The notes beneath the pieces were generated by a model. That model was not told the DNA's origin. It searched no databases and saw only the letters and a list, made by a program, of their open reading frames with translations. The position numbers and the translations under genes are program-made. Shown here in pieces: positions 7,836-16,257 of a stretch of DNA of 40,552 nucleotides (within the stretch, counting starts at the first letter, position 1; each line of letters begins with the position of its first letter). Origin of the DNA: Treponema sp. (GTDB taxonomy: Bacteria > Spirochaetota > Spirochaetia > Treponematales > Breznakiellaceae); NCBI GenBank assembly GCA_031275035.1, contig JAISPH010000053.1:1-40552 (forward strand). Reading direction: 5' to 3'.

Positions 7836-9602
7836 ATGTTAGATTACAGCGAATATATTGCCGATTGGCCGGATATGCCCTATCCGAATTTTATCGCCTG
7901 GCTGGATGATATTGCCGCCCAATGGTCTGACGAGACGGCCCTGTTGTTCCGTTCTGGAAAACAGCGGGATTTTAATGCCTGGACCTTCAAAAGATATGCC
8001 GAAGAGTGCCGCCGTATAGGCCGGGGGCTCCTGGCGGCGGAGCTCCGCAGGGGGGACCGGGTTGTCCTGTGGGCGGAAAACTGCCCCGAGTGGATGGCGG
8101 TCTGGATGGGCGCGGCCATTGCCGGCCTGGTGATCGTTCCCGTCGATTATCTTGTATCAAATGATGAGTGCGCCAATATCATCGACATAACCAAGGCGAA
8201 GGCCTTTTTTTATTCCCCCCGGAAGCAGGAATTCGCCGGTTTCGCCGCCGCCAGGTTTGACTTTGTTAAGGTCCTGGTCTGCCTGCATAAACGGGAGACG
8301 GATCCGGCCCAGGAGAACGCCGGCACGCTGTTCTTTGAGTCCTTCGGTTCCGGCGCGGCGGGCCAGGAGCTTCCCAAGGCGGAGGATATCGCCGAACATG
8401 ATCCGGTGTCCATTGTGTTTACCTCGGGCACTACCGGTTTTGCCAAGGGAGTTACCCTGCACCACAGGGGGATTATCGCCAATGCCAATGCGGCAATCCG
8501 GTCCCTGGTTCCTGTTCATGGGGATGTGTTTCTCAATGTACTTCCTCTGCATCATACCTACCCTACCTGCACCCAGTTTATTTCTCCATTGTCGGTGGGG
8601 GTTACCGTGGTCATTGTGGATAAACTGGTAGGCAAGGTGGTAATCGATGCGGTCAGGGACGGGGGAGTTACCCACCTTATTGCGGTTCCCCTGCTCTTCA
8701 ATAAGGTAAAGGCCGCCATCGAACAGGGCTATAACAAGCTTCCCGGCGTTATCCGCCTGCCCCTGAACCTTTTGCGGCGCATAGCCCTCGACAAGGCCCG
8801 GAAGGGGCGGCCCGAATTCGGCCAGGCGGTCTTTAAATTTCTCCGTAAAAAGGCGGGGCTGGGATCGGTTAAGCTTACCGTTGCCGGCGGCGGTCCCCTG
8901 AATCCCAAAACGGCGGACTTCTTCGATTCTCTGGGCTTTAACATCGTCAACGGATACGGAATGAGCGAAAACAGCCCCCTGATCAGCGTAAGCACCCCCC
9001 GGCATAAGAACAATGCCTCCGTGGGGCTTCCGGTTAAGTATACGGACGTGAAGATTCTGAACCCCGACTCCGAGGGCATAGGCGAGATAGCGGTAAAGTC
9101 CCCCTCGCTGATGCTGGGCTATTTTGAAAACGAAGAGGCCACCAGGGAGGTTTTTACCGAAGACGGTTATCTTCTTACCGGCGATCTGGGGTACCGGGAC
9201 GAGCAGGGCTTTATCTTTATCAACGGAAGGAAGAAAAACCTTATCGTCAGTTCCGGGGGCAAGAATATCTACCCCGAGGAGATTGAAGCCTGCTTTGACG
9301 GTTCCCGGGTAGTGGGGGATATCCTGGTGGTGGGCCGCAGGGAAGCCGGGGGGGAACAGATCTTTGCCGTGGTGGTTCCCAACTATGAGACCCTGAAGGA
9401 AGATTACCCCGGCGGGGAACCGGATGAAGGCTTTATCCGGGAATTGGTAAAGAATGAGATCGAGGCGGTTAACCGTACCCTTCCGGGATATAAAAAAATA
9501 CAAAATTTTATTCTCCGCAGGGAAGAGTTTGAAAAAAACGCTCAAAAGAAAATACGGCGTTTTATGTACAAACAGTATGAAGATCCCCGCGCCGGAATTT
9601 AA
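7836..9602 (+). CDS. AMP-forming acyl-CoA synthetase/ligase, copy 1
   Basis: A 588-aa class I adenylate-forming enzyme that activates a carboxylic acid as acyl-AMP and transfers it to CoA (or another thiol). Motifs: P-loop-like SIVFTSGTTGFAKGVTLHH (about 190-208; the usual PKG is AKG), GYGMSENSPLISVS, LLTGDLGYRDEQGFIFINGR with the adenylate-binding Asp, and the C-terminal catalytic lysine region KNAQKKIRRF. The ATG at 7836 matches the start of the paralogue (MLDxxxYIADWPDxPYPNF); the upstream frame to 7734 is not conserved. It is followed after 15 nt by a close paralogue, an evident tandem duplication. Chain-length specificity cannot be read from sequence. Confidence 0.9.
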   Translation: MLDYSEYIADWPDMPYPNFIAWLDDIAAQWSDETALLFRSGKQRDFNAWTFKRYAEECRRIGRGLLAAELRRGDRVVLWAENCPEWMAVWMGAAIAGLVIVPVDYLVSNDECANIIDITKAKAFFYSPRKQEFAGFAAARFDFVKVLVCLHKRETDPAQENAGTLFFESFGSGAAGQELPKAEDIAEHDPVSIVFTSGTTGFAKGVTLHHRGIIANANAAIRSLVPVHGDVFLNVLPLHHTYPTCTQFISPLSVGVTVVIVDKLVGKVVIDAVRDGGVTHLIAVPLLFNKVKAAIEQGYNKLPGVIRLPLNLLRRIALDKARKGRPEFGQAVFKFLRKKAGLGSVKLTVAGGGPLNPKTADFFDSLGFNIVNGYGMSENSPLISVSTPRHKNNASVGLPVKYTDVKILNPDSEGIGEIAVKSPSLMLGYFENEEATREVFTEDGYLLTGDLGYRDEQGFIFINGRKKNLIVSSGGKNIYPEEIEACFDGSRVVGDILVVGRREAGGEQIFAVVVPNYETLKEDYPGGEPDEGFIRELVKNEIEAVNRTLPGYKKIQNFILRREEFEKNAQKKIRRFMYKQYEDPRAGI

Positions 9603-9617
9603 TTTAAAGGAATATCG

Positions 9618-11369
9618 ATGCTGGATATTAACGATTACATCGCCGATTGGCCGGATCTGCCCTATCCGAATTTTATCGCCTGGCTTGAAGGGGTTGAATC
9701 TTCCTGGCCAAATAACGATGCAATTCTCTTCCGGTCGGGGAAGCAGCGGGAATTTACCCGCTGGTCCTTTGCCAAATATGCCGGAGAATGCCGGCGTATT
9801 GGCCGGGGGCTTCTGGCGGCGGGGCTTCGCAGGGGGGACCGGGTTGCCCTGTGGGCGGAAAACCGCCCCGAGTGGATGGCGGTCTGGATGGGCGCGGCCA
9901 TTGCCGGCCTGGTGATCGTTCCAGTGGATTACCTGGTATCCGAAGAGGAATGCGCCAATATCCTCGACATAACCAAGGCGAAGGCCTTTTTTTATTCCCC
10001 CCGAAAGCAGGAATTTGCCGGTTCCGCCGCCGCCCGGTTTGACTTTATCAAGGTCCGGGTTTGTCTGAACAAAGACGGGGAAGCTCCGGGGGCGGTTTAT
10101 TACGATTCCTTCGGCGCCGGGGCGGCGGATCAGGAGCTTCCCAAGGTGGAGGATATAGCCGGACATGATCCGGTGTCCATTGTATTTACCTCGGGCACTA
10201 CCGGTTTTGCCAAGGGGGTTACCCTGCACCACAGGGGGATCATCGCCAATGTCAGCGCGGCAATCCAGTCCCTCCGGGCCTATAGCTGGGACATATTCAT
10301 CAATGTGCTGCCCCTGCACCACACCTATCCCACCACCTGTTCCTTTCTGGCCCCCCTTTCCGCGGGAGCCGCCTCGCTGATTGTTGAAAAACTGGTGGGC
10401 AAGGTGGTCATCGACGATATCCACGATGCGGGGGGGACCTTTCTCATCGCCGTGCCCCTGCTCTACGACAAGGTTAAAACCGGCATTGCCGCGGGGTACA
10501 ACAAGCTTCCCGGCGCCCTGCGGGCGGTTCTGGACCTGTTGCGCCGCATCTCTCTGGCAAAGGCCAAAAAGGGGAACTACCGTTTTGGCCAGGCGGCTCT
10601 GGGCTTTATCCGTAAAAAGGCGGGGCTCAAGTCCATCCGCATCATGGTGGCCGGCGGGGGCCCGCTGAATCCCAAGACGGCGGATTTTTTCGACTCCTTC
10701 GGATTCAACATTGTCCAGGGCTACGGAATGAGCGAGAACAGCCCCCTGATCAGCGTAAGCACCCCCTGGCACAAGAACAATGTCTCCGTGGGGCTTCCGG
10801 TAAAGTATACCGATGTTAAGATCATCAATAAAAACGAGGAGGGAGTCGGGGAAATTGCCGTCAAGTCCCCCTCCATTATGCTGGGCTACTACGAAAATCC
10901 CGAGGCCACGAAGGAGATGTTTACCGAAGACGGCTACCTCAAAACCGGCGATCTGGGCTTTCGGGATGAACAGGGTTTTATCTATATCAACGGCCGGGCA
11001 AAGAATCTCATCGTCAGTTCCGGCGGCAAGAATGTCTATCCCGAAGAAATCGAGATGTACTTTGAGGGCTCTCGGATAGTGGGGGAGATTCTGATTGTAG
11101 GCCGCAGGGAACGGGAATTCGGCGGAGAGCAGATCGTCGCTGTGGTGGTTCCCAACTATGAGGCTCTGGAACAGGATCACCCCGGAAAATCCGCCGGCGA
11201 GGCTTTTATCCGCGAACTGGTCAAGATGGAGATTGAAAAGGTCAACCGTACCCTGGTGGGTTATAAAAAAATAACCGACTTTATTTTGCGGAAGGACAGT
11301 TTTGAGAAGAACGCCCAGCAGAAGATCCGGCGCTTTTTGTATGCGGATTACGCCAAAACTCCGGAATAG
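9618..11369 (+). CDS. AMP-forming acyl-CoA synthetase/ligase, copy 2
   Basis: A 583-aa paralogue of the preceding gene with the same motifs (IVFTSGTTGFAKGVTLHH, GYGMSENSPLIS, KTGDLGFRDEQGFIYINGR, KNAQQKIRRF). AAAGGAATATCG precedes the ATG. Nucleotide identity to copy 1 is patchy: near-perfect blocks, such as that around the start of the A1 region and around CCAAGGCGAAGGCC, alternate with diverged blocks. This suggests gene conversion or selection on parts of the enzyme. It is probably co-transcribed with copy 1 and convergent with the third ligase. Substrate differences may reside in the diverged segments after the GTT motif. Confidence 0.9.
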   Translation: MLDINDYIADWPDLPYPNFIAWLEGVESSWPNNDAILFRSGKQREFTRWSFAKYAGECRRIGRGLLAAGLRRGDRVALWAENRPEWMAVWMGAAIAGLVIVPVDYLVSEEECANILDITKAKAFFYSPRKQEFAGSAAARFDFIKVRVCLNKDGEAPGAVYYDSFGAGAADQELPKVEDIAGHDPVSIVFTSGTTGFAKGVTLHHRGIIANVSAAIQSLRAYSWDIFINVLPLHHTYPTTCSFLAPLSAGAASLIVEKLVGKVVIDDIHDAGGTFLIAVPLLYDKVKTGIAAGYNKLPGALRAVLDLLRRISLAKAKKGNYRFGQAALGFIRKKAGLKSIRIMVAGGGPLNPKTADFFDSFGFNIVQGYGMSENSPLISVSTPWHKNNVSVGLPVKYTDVKIINKNEEGVGEIAVKSPSIMLGYYENPEATKEMFTEDGYLKTGDLGFRDEQGFIYINGRAKNLIVSSGGKNVYPEEIEMYFEGSRIVGEILIVGRREREFGGEQIVAVVVPNYEALEQDHPGKSAGEAFIRELVKMEIEKVNRTLVGYKKITDFILRKDSFEKNAQQKIRRFLYADYAKTPE

Positions 11370-11431
11370 GATTATCGGGAACCCCTGAAAACGTTAGTTT
11401 TTAGAAGCGACTTTAGCTGCCGTTTTTTACC

Positions 11432-13345
11432 CTATCGTTCCTTAAACAGGGCGTTGATCTCCTTTGCATAACGGGCGTTGATCCTGGTCCGTATAAGCTC
11501 CATTTTGGCGGTTAGTTCGGTTCCCGTTTCAAAGACTTTGGGGATGAGGCGGAATTTGTAGATCCGCTCAAAGGGCTTAAAGCCGTTTCGGGGACTTACC
11601 AGGACTGCAGCCTCATTGGCGAAAATCTCGTTTATTTCCGGCTGCTGGAGGAGAAGCTCGTAATCCACAATGGGGATATTGTTTTCCTCCGCAAAAGCCA
11701 TAAGGGCGCCCTGGACCGGAACGATCAGCGCGGCGAGGTACTTTTGGTCCTGGCCCGCAACCATGCAGTTGGAAATCCAGGGACTCTCCCGCAGTTTATT
11801 TTCAATGGGAGCGGGCTCCACATTCTCCCCGCCCCGGAGCACAATGGTATCCTTGGCCCGGCCGGTGATCCGCAGTTCATTGTCCCGGCTGAGCATACCT
11901 ATATCCCCGGTATCGAGCCAGCCGCCGGCGGAGAACGCTTGGGCCGTAGCTTCGGGTTTTTTGTAGTAACCCTTCATTACCTGGCCGCCCCGCAGATAAA
12001 TGCGGCCGTTGTGTCCCGGCGGCAGCGCCCGGCCCCGGTCGTCAATGATCTTCGCTTCGGTCCCCTCAAGGAGCTGACCTATGGTCCCCCGCCGGCTTTT
12101 CCGGGCCTGACGGGCGCAGACAATGGGCGAAGTTTCGGTAAGGCCGTAGCCCTCCTGAAGTTGAATACCCACGGCGTTAAAGAAATGATCCACCTTGTCC
12201 GGCAGGGCTCCTCCGCCGGACATGCCCGCCCTGATACGGCCCCCCAGCCTGAGTTTGAGCCGGCGGAATACAATCAAATGGGCCAGGCCCCGGATGGGCA
12301 TGAGGAGCAGCCAGGGAAGAAAACCCATGGCGGCGTCGAGAATTCGGATACGGCCGTGGAAATTGGGGATAAGGCCGAAGGTCAGATCCCGGAAATAGCT
12401 GTACATGAGGCCGAAGGAAACAAAAAATTTGAAAAAAAACTTTTGAAACCTCCCCATCTGTTTTACATTCCGGTAGATCCCGTCCATGACCGCTTCCCAG
12501 ATCCGGGGAACGCTTACCATCCAGTGGGGTCTTATATTGAGGAAGTCCGCCATCAGTACCGCGGAGTTGGGTTTTGAATAGGCGATACTGTTCTTGCAGT
12601 AGATGATGATATACTCAATAGCCCGTTCAAAGACATGCCAAACGGGGAGTACCGAAAGCCATATATCCCCCGGCTTGGTTTCAAAGACAAGGCGGAAAGG
12701 TTCAAGCTGAAAGATGAAGGTTCCGTGGGTCAACATAACCCCCTTGGGTTCCCCCGTGGTCCCCGAGGTAAAGATAACCGTAACCAGATCGTCCTTTTTA
12801 CCCCTGTCTATTTCGGCGTCCACCTCCCCGGGGCGGGCCTGACGGCGGTTTTTCCCCATTTCGATCAGGTCCCGGTAGGAATAAATCGTTATCCCCTGTT
12901 CCCCTGCGGCGGCAATGGTTTCCGTATCCGCGGTTTCAAAGGTGATGAGGATTTTCAGCGCCGGCAGATCTTTCTTGCAGGAGAGGATCTTAGCGGTCTG
13001 TTTCCGGTTTTCAGCAAAAGAAACGGCGCACTCCGTAAAGCCCAAAATATAGGTTAGTTCCTGCGCCATGGAATCCCCGCCCCGGGGCACATCCGCCGCT
13101 CCAATGGAGAGAATGCCCAAATCCGCCGTGAGCCATTCCTGGCGGTTATCCGAGATAAGTCCAACCAGATCACCCCGCCGGACCCCCAGTTCCAGCAGCC
13201 CCGCCGCAGTCCAGCGGATCTCCTCGTAAAACTGCTGATAGGTCTTATTGGTAAACCAGCCGGCGGGATCTTTGGTATACTGGATAATAATTCCCGGATT
13301 TTCCCTGACCCGGGACCGGAGCATCAACGGTAAGGTCTGTTCCAT
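11432..13345 (-). CDS. Long-chain fatty-acid--CoA ligase (AMP-binding protein)
   Basis: A 637-aa adenylate-forming ligase of the FAA1/long-chain type, only distantly related to the neighbouring pair. Motifs: VTVIFTSGTTGEPKGVMLTH (canonical P-loop with PKG), EGYGLTETSPIVCA, GWLDTGDIGML, and a C-terminal segment rich in TGRAKDTIVLRGGENVEP. Its insertion with membrane-like helices (GLMYSYFRDLTFGLIP; FLPWLLLMPIRGLAHLIVF) is typical of long-chain ligases. The ATG at 13345 is chosen because GGAG lies 10 nt upstream; the longer frame starts with TTG at 13372. A perfect 12-bp inverted repeat 54-84 nt upstream is a likely operator for a fatty-acid-responsive repressor. Confidence 0.9.
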   Translation of the reverse strand: MEQTLPLMLRSRVRENPGIIIQYTKDPAGWFTNKTYQQFYEEIRWTAAGLLELGVRRGDLVGLISDNRQEWLTADLGILSIGAADVPRGGDSMAQELTYILGFTECAVSFAENRKQTAKILSCKKDLPALKILITFETADTETIAAAGEQGITIYSYRDLIEMGKNRRQARPGEVDAEIDRGKKDDLVTVIFTSGTTGEPKGVMLTHGTFIFQLEPFRLVFETKPGDIWLSVLPVWHVFERAIEYIIIYCKNSIAYSKPNSAVLMADFLNIRPHWMVSVPRIWEAVMDGIYRNVKQMGRFQKFFFKFFVSFGLMYSYFRDLTFGLIPNFHGRIRILDAAMGFLPWLLLMPIRGLAHLIVFRRLKLRLGGRIRAGMSGGGALPDKVDHFFNAVGIQLQEGYGLTETSPIVCARQARKSRRGTIGQLLEGTEAKIIDDRGRALPPGHNGRIYLRGGQVMKGYYKKPEATAQAFSAGGWLDTGDIGMLSRDNELRITGRAKDTIVLRGGENVEPAPIENKLRESPWISNCMVAGQDQKYLAALIVPVQGALMAFAEENNIPIVDYELLLQQPEINEIFANEAAVLVSPRNGFKPFERIYKFRLIPKVFETGTELTAKMELIRTRINARYAKEINALFKER

Positions 13346-13398
13346 AAAAAAGAATCTCCATACTCTTTCCAAATATGGCGGCGATAATTTATTTTGTC

Positions 13399-13429
13399 AA
13401 TATGACAATAAATGATATATTGTCATATT
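13399..13429. promoter_or_regulatory. Perfect 12-bp inverted repeat, probable operator of the acyl-CoA ligase
   Basis: AATATGACAATA, spacer AATGATA, TATTGTCATATT. A further TGTCA half-site at 13395-13399 forms a second dyad with TGACA at 13403-13407. Position just upstream of the ligase start and the TGTCA/TGACA half-sites suggest a TetR- or GntR-type repressor; no regulator gene is adjacent. Confidence 0.55.
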
Positions 13430-13435
13430 TGGCAT

Positions 13436-13478
13436 AAAAAAACCCTCCCAGGAAAAGGAGGTGAAGAAACCTGGGAGG
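13436..13478 (-). terminator. Minus-strand intrinsic terminator/attenuator upstream of the ligase
   Basis: CCTCCCAGG (13444-13452) pairs with CCTGGGAGG (13470-13478). On the minus strand the hairpin is followed by seven T. It ends whatever is transcribed from about 13480-13820 before the operator and ligase. Confidence 0.6.
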
Positions 13479-13656
13479 AAAACTGACAATACAGTTGATG
13501 CAAAGACGATGTAAAGCTAATTTAGAGGCTGTACAACTAAGCTGCAGAAGCAACTCTAAATAACCATATCATCAGTATTTATCATTAAGATACCTTATTC
13601 TCGGCCAAAGGTCAATATTTTTTAAGAAAATTTATGATAATTTTAGTAATATTTTG
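13479..13656 (-). other. AT-rich gap, possible structured small RNA
   Basis: No gene is seen. On the minus strand TTTAGAG...CTCTAAA (about 13520-13560) can pair around an interior with GCTTCTGCAGC, and the segment leads into the terminator at 13436-13478. This could be a short RNA or leader; no known RNA family is recognised. Confidence 0.25.
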
Positions 13657-13820
13657 TTGATCCCGTCCGTGGGGTACATACCCAAGAACCCGCTTGCGCG
13701 GGGGAGCCTTGGGGCGGTTGAGCATTGCAACGTTTACGAAATGTGGTATGTATCCCCACATACAATCACATTCCTCCCGGAACGAAGATACTCCGCTGTT
13801 TGCGGCGGGGTTCTTCATTA
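13657..13820. repeat. Dispersed 164-bp structured repeat, copy 1
   Basis: About 85 % identical by eye to 31634-31797. Starts TTGATCCCGTCCGTGGGG. GTGGGGTACATACC pairs with GGTATGTATCCCCAC about 65 nt later, enclosing a CCCGCTTGCGCGGG hairpin, and the element ends in a GC-rich hairpin (imperfect in this copy). On the minus strand an ORF 13612-13761 (49 aa, ATG at 13761) has GGGAGGAA 9 nt upstream. The shared part of this peptide begins MWGYIPHFV and contains NRPKAPPRKR. Most differences between the two copies change amino acids, so conservation of RNA/DNA structure is more likely than of a protein. Confidence 0.7.
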
Positions 13821-13845
13821 TCGAACAACTCTATTCTATAACAAC

Positions 13846-14228
13846 CGGTCCTGATGGTTTTCCGCGCGTCCGGAATGCCGGAACCGGTGAATATAAATTT
13901 ACCCAGGATGACATGGATCGGCTGTACTCCGATCTGAAAACTTCTATTGACGGGGATTAGCGGCTCCCTCTATTATGAACAAAATAGTGCGCCACCTGCG
14001 AAGTCTGCATAGGCGTCCGGCCGGGTTTAATACGGCGGGCCCCGGATATCCGGGTACGATTCAAAGAGTGGAAACCGGGGGAAAATATGACCATTAACGG
14101 AAAAGGGCCGCGGGCCGTATGTCTGTATCAAAGGCGGAGAGGGCGCCTTCCGTCATGGAAGAGCGAAGCAGGGCGGTATCGCGGACCGGATAGTTCGTCC
14201 CGGCGTACATTCAACGCTGGGGGTATGT
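13846..14228 (+). other. Gene remnant and spacer upstream of thrS
   Basis: 13846-13960 reads in one frame as a coding-like tail (GPDGFPRVRNAGTGEYKFTQ, ending TSIDGD and TAG) with no start of its own; the repeat to its left probably replaced the rest of the gene. 13961-14228 holds no convincing ORF. It contains a single CGTCATGGA match to the glycosyltransferase minisatellite near 14153, and GGGGG before the thrS start. Confidence 0.3.
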
Positions 14229-16013
14229 ATGTCCGATAGTCAAAAATCCGGGAAATTAGCTTTGATCCGCCACTCGGTAAGCCATATCATGGCCCAGGCG
14301 GTTACCCGGCTTTTTCCCGGCGCCAAGGTCGCCATCGGCCCTTCAATTGAAAACGGCTTCTATTACGATTTTCTGTTCCCCCCCTCGCCGGAGGGGAAGG
14401 CCCCCGTCACGGCGGAGGATCTTCCCGCCATTGAGGCGGAGATGAAACGCATTATCGACAGCCGCCAGGACTTTGTAAAAACCGCCGTAAGCCGGGAAGA
14501 GGCGCTTAAGCGTTTCGCCGAGGAGCCCTTCAAGGCGGAACTGATTCAGGAATTGCCGGCGGATACGGAGATTACCATCTACGAAAACCGGGACGCCGCG
14601 GGACAGGCGGTCTGGGCCGACCTCTGCCGGGGTCCCCACGTGGCCAATACCAGGGAGATTAACTCCGCCGCCTTTAAGCTGCAGAACATAGCCGGGGCCT
14701 ACTGGCGGGGGGATGAAAACCGGCCCATGCTTACCCGGATCTACGGTACTGCCTGGGAAACTTCCAAAGATCTAAAGACCTATCTTGCCTTCCTGGAGGA
14801 GGTGGAAAAGCGGGATCACCGCCGGGTAGGAAAGGAGATGGACCTCTACTCGATTCACGAGGAAGCCGGGGCGGGGCTCATCTACTGGCATCCCAACGGG
14901 GGCCGTATGCGGGTGGCCATTGAAGATTTCTGGCGGAAAGAACACTACCGGAACGGTTACGAGATCCTCTACACCCCTCATATCGGCAAGTCCTGGCTCT
15001 GGGAAACCTCGGGCCATCTGGGCTTCTACAAGGGAAATATGTATTCCCCCATGAAGATCGATAATCAGGACTATATCATCAAACCTATGAACTGCCCCTT
15101 TCATATCATGATCTACAAAAACAAGGGCAGGAGCTACCGGGATCTGCCCCTGCGCTGGGCGGAGCTGGGGACGGTGTACCGCTATGAGCGGAGCGGGGTC
15201 CTCCACGGCCTCCTCCGGGTCCGGGGCTTTACCCAGGACGACGCTCATATTTTCTGTACCCCGGATCAGATTGAAGATGAAATCCGGGAAGTGCTTCGTT
15301 TCAGTCTTCATCTCTGGAATGTTTTCGGTTTCAAGGATATTAAGGCCTACCTGGCTACCAAGCCTGCGGAATCCGTGGGGGAACAGAGCCGCTGGGATCA
15401 GGCCCTGGAAAGTCTGCGCAAGGCGGTAGACGCCGAGGGACTGGAATACGAGATAGACGAGGGGGGAGGCGCTTTCTACGGACCCAAGATAGACCTCAAG
15501 ATCAAGGACGCCCTGGGCCGGGAATGGCAGATGACGACGATTCAATTTGATTTTAACGAGCCTGAACGTTTCGATATGACCTTTGTGGACGCCGGCGGCC
15601 GGCATAAGCGGCCCTATATGGTGCACCGGGCCCTGCTCGGCTCCCTGGAACGCTTTTTTGGGGTTCTGATTGAACACTTTGGGGGCGCCTTTCCGGTGTG
15701 GATAGCCCCGGAACAGGCTGCGGTCATTCCCGTGGCGGAGAATTTTAACGGTTATGCCGGACAGGTTGCCGCCGAATTGAGGGCCCGGGATCTCCGGGTT
15801 ACCGCGGAATTGAATGACGGGCGGCTGAACGCCAAGATCCGGGACTGCCAGAACCGGAAGATCCCCTACATGCTGGTAGTGGGCCAGCGGGAAGCCGATC
15901 AGGGGACCGTGTCCATCCGGCTCCGGGACGGAAGGCAACTGGAACCCATGAAGACGGCGGATTTTGCCGCCTATGCGCTGCAGAGGGCGGAAAGCAAGAG
16001 CCTTGAGCTGTAG
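14229..16013 (+). CDS. thrS: Threonyl-tRNA synthetase without TGS domain
   Basis: A 594-aa class II aminoacyl-tRNA synthetase that charges tRNA-Thr. The protein begins almost directly with the editing (tRNA_SAD) domain: RHSVSHIMAQAV holds the HxxxH site and later ADLCRGPHV the third/fourth ligands. The roughly 60-residue N-terminal TGS domain found in E. coli ThrRS (642 aa) is absent. The catalytic core shows zinc-ligand regions MNCPFHIM, FTQDDAHIFC and MVHRALLGSLERF, and the C-terminus has the anticodon-binding domain (PVWIAPEQAAVIPV...LNDGRLNAKIRDCQ). Start ATG at 14229 is preceded by GGGGG. Loss of TGS is known in some spirochaetal ThrRS. It is monocistronic with a terminator. Confidence 0.96.
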   Translation: MSDSQKSGKLALIRHSVSHIMAQAVTRLFPGAKVAIGPSIENGFYYDFLFPPSPEGKAPVTAEDLPAIEAEMKRIIDSRQDFVKTAVSREEALKRFAEEPFKAELIQELPADTEITIYENRDAAGQAVWADLCRGPHVANTREINSAAFKLQNIAGAYWRGDENRPMLTRIYGTAWETSKDLKTYLAFLEEVEKRDHRRVGKEMDLYSIHEEAGAGLIYWHPNGGRMRVAIEDFWRKEHYRNGYEILYTPHIGKSWLWETSGHLGFYKGNMYSPMKIDNQDYIIKPMNCPFHIMIYKNKGRSYRDLPLRWAELGTVYRYERSGVLHGLLRVRGFTQDDAHIFCTPDQIEDEIREVLRFSLHLWNVFGFKDIKAYLATKPAESVGEQSRWDQALESLRKAVDAEGLEYEIDEGGGAFYGPKIDLKIKDALGREWQMTTIQFDFNEPERFDMTFVDAGGRHKRPYMVHRALLGSLERFFGVLIEHFGGAFPVWIAPEQAAVIPVAENFNGYAGQVAAELRARDLRVTAELNDGRLNAKIRDCQNRKIPYMLVVGQREADQGTVSIRLRDGRQLEPMKTADFAAYALQRAESKSLEL

Positions 16014-16034
16014 CAAAGCCCGTTTAAGTCTGTT

Positions 16035-16060
16035 AAAGCCCTCCCCCGGGAGGGCTTTTT
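16035..16060 (+). terminator. Rho-independent terminator of thrS
   Basis: AAAGCCCTCCC pairs with GGGAGGGCTTT across a short C-rich loop and runs into TTTTT, 22 nt after the stop codon. Confidence 0.85.
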
Positions 16061-16163
16061 GCTGCCCATACCGGTAAACCGGGACTTTGACGTTCTTCTT
16101 AAAGACAAGTTTCTTTAGAAAGTAACATTCGTAAATAAATTTATTACAAATGAAATAAAAAGC

Positions 16164-16199
16164 TTGACTTTTGAAATAGAATTATTACTTTATAAGTAA
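16164..16199 (+). promoter_or_regulatory. Candidate promoter and operator of the DeoR-family gene
   Basis: TTGACT (16164-16169) is a good -35; a -10-like TTTATA (16189-16194) lies 19 nt downstream. TTACTT-TAT-AAGTAA (16185-16199), a perfect 6-bp dyad, covers the -10 and is a candidate autoregulatory operator. The region is much AT-richer than its surroundings. Confidence 0.45.
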
Positions 16200-16257
16200 G
16201 GATATTAAAAATCCTTAAAACCAGTAGCGCTACAAACCATTAAATTGAGGAGTGACC

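Noticed and set aside
8157..11180. 1007-codon open frame on the minus strand across both acyl-CoA ligases
   Set aside because: Antisense shadow: the plus-strand frames carry complete ligase motifs, and the duplication doubles the length of a chance open frame in GC-rich DNA.
13455..13515. Perfect AAGGAGGTGA with a 17-codon GTG reading frame on the plus strand
   Set aside because: The Shine-Dalgarno core overlaps the GTG itself, leaving no spacing; the sequence is explained by the loop of the minus-strand terminator hairpin.
13974..14096. Short plus-strand ORF starting MNKIVRHLRSLHRR upstream of thrS
   Set aside because: No RBS, no recognisable similarity and no coding pattern beyond chance.
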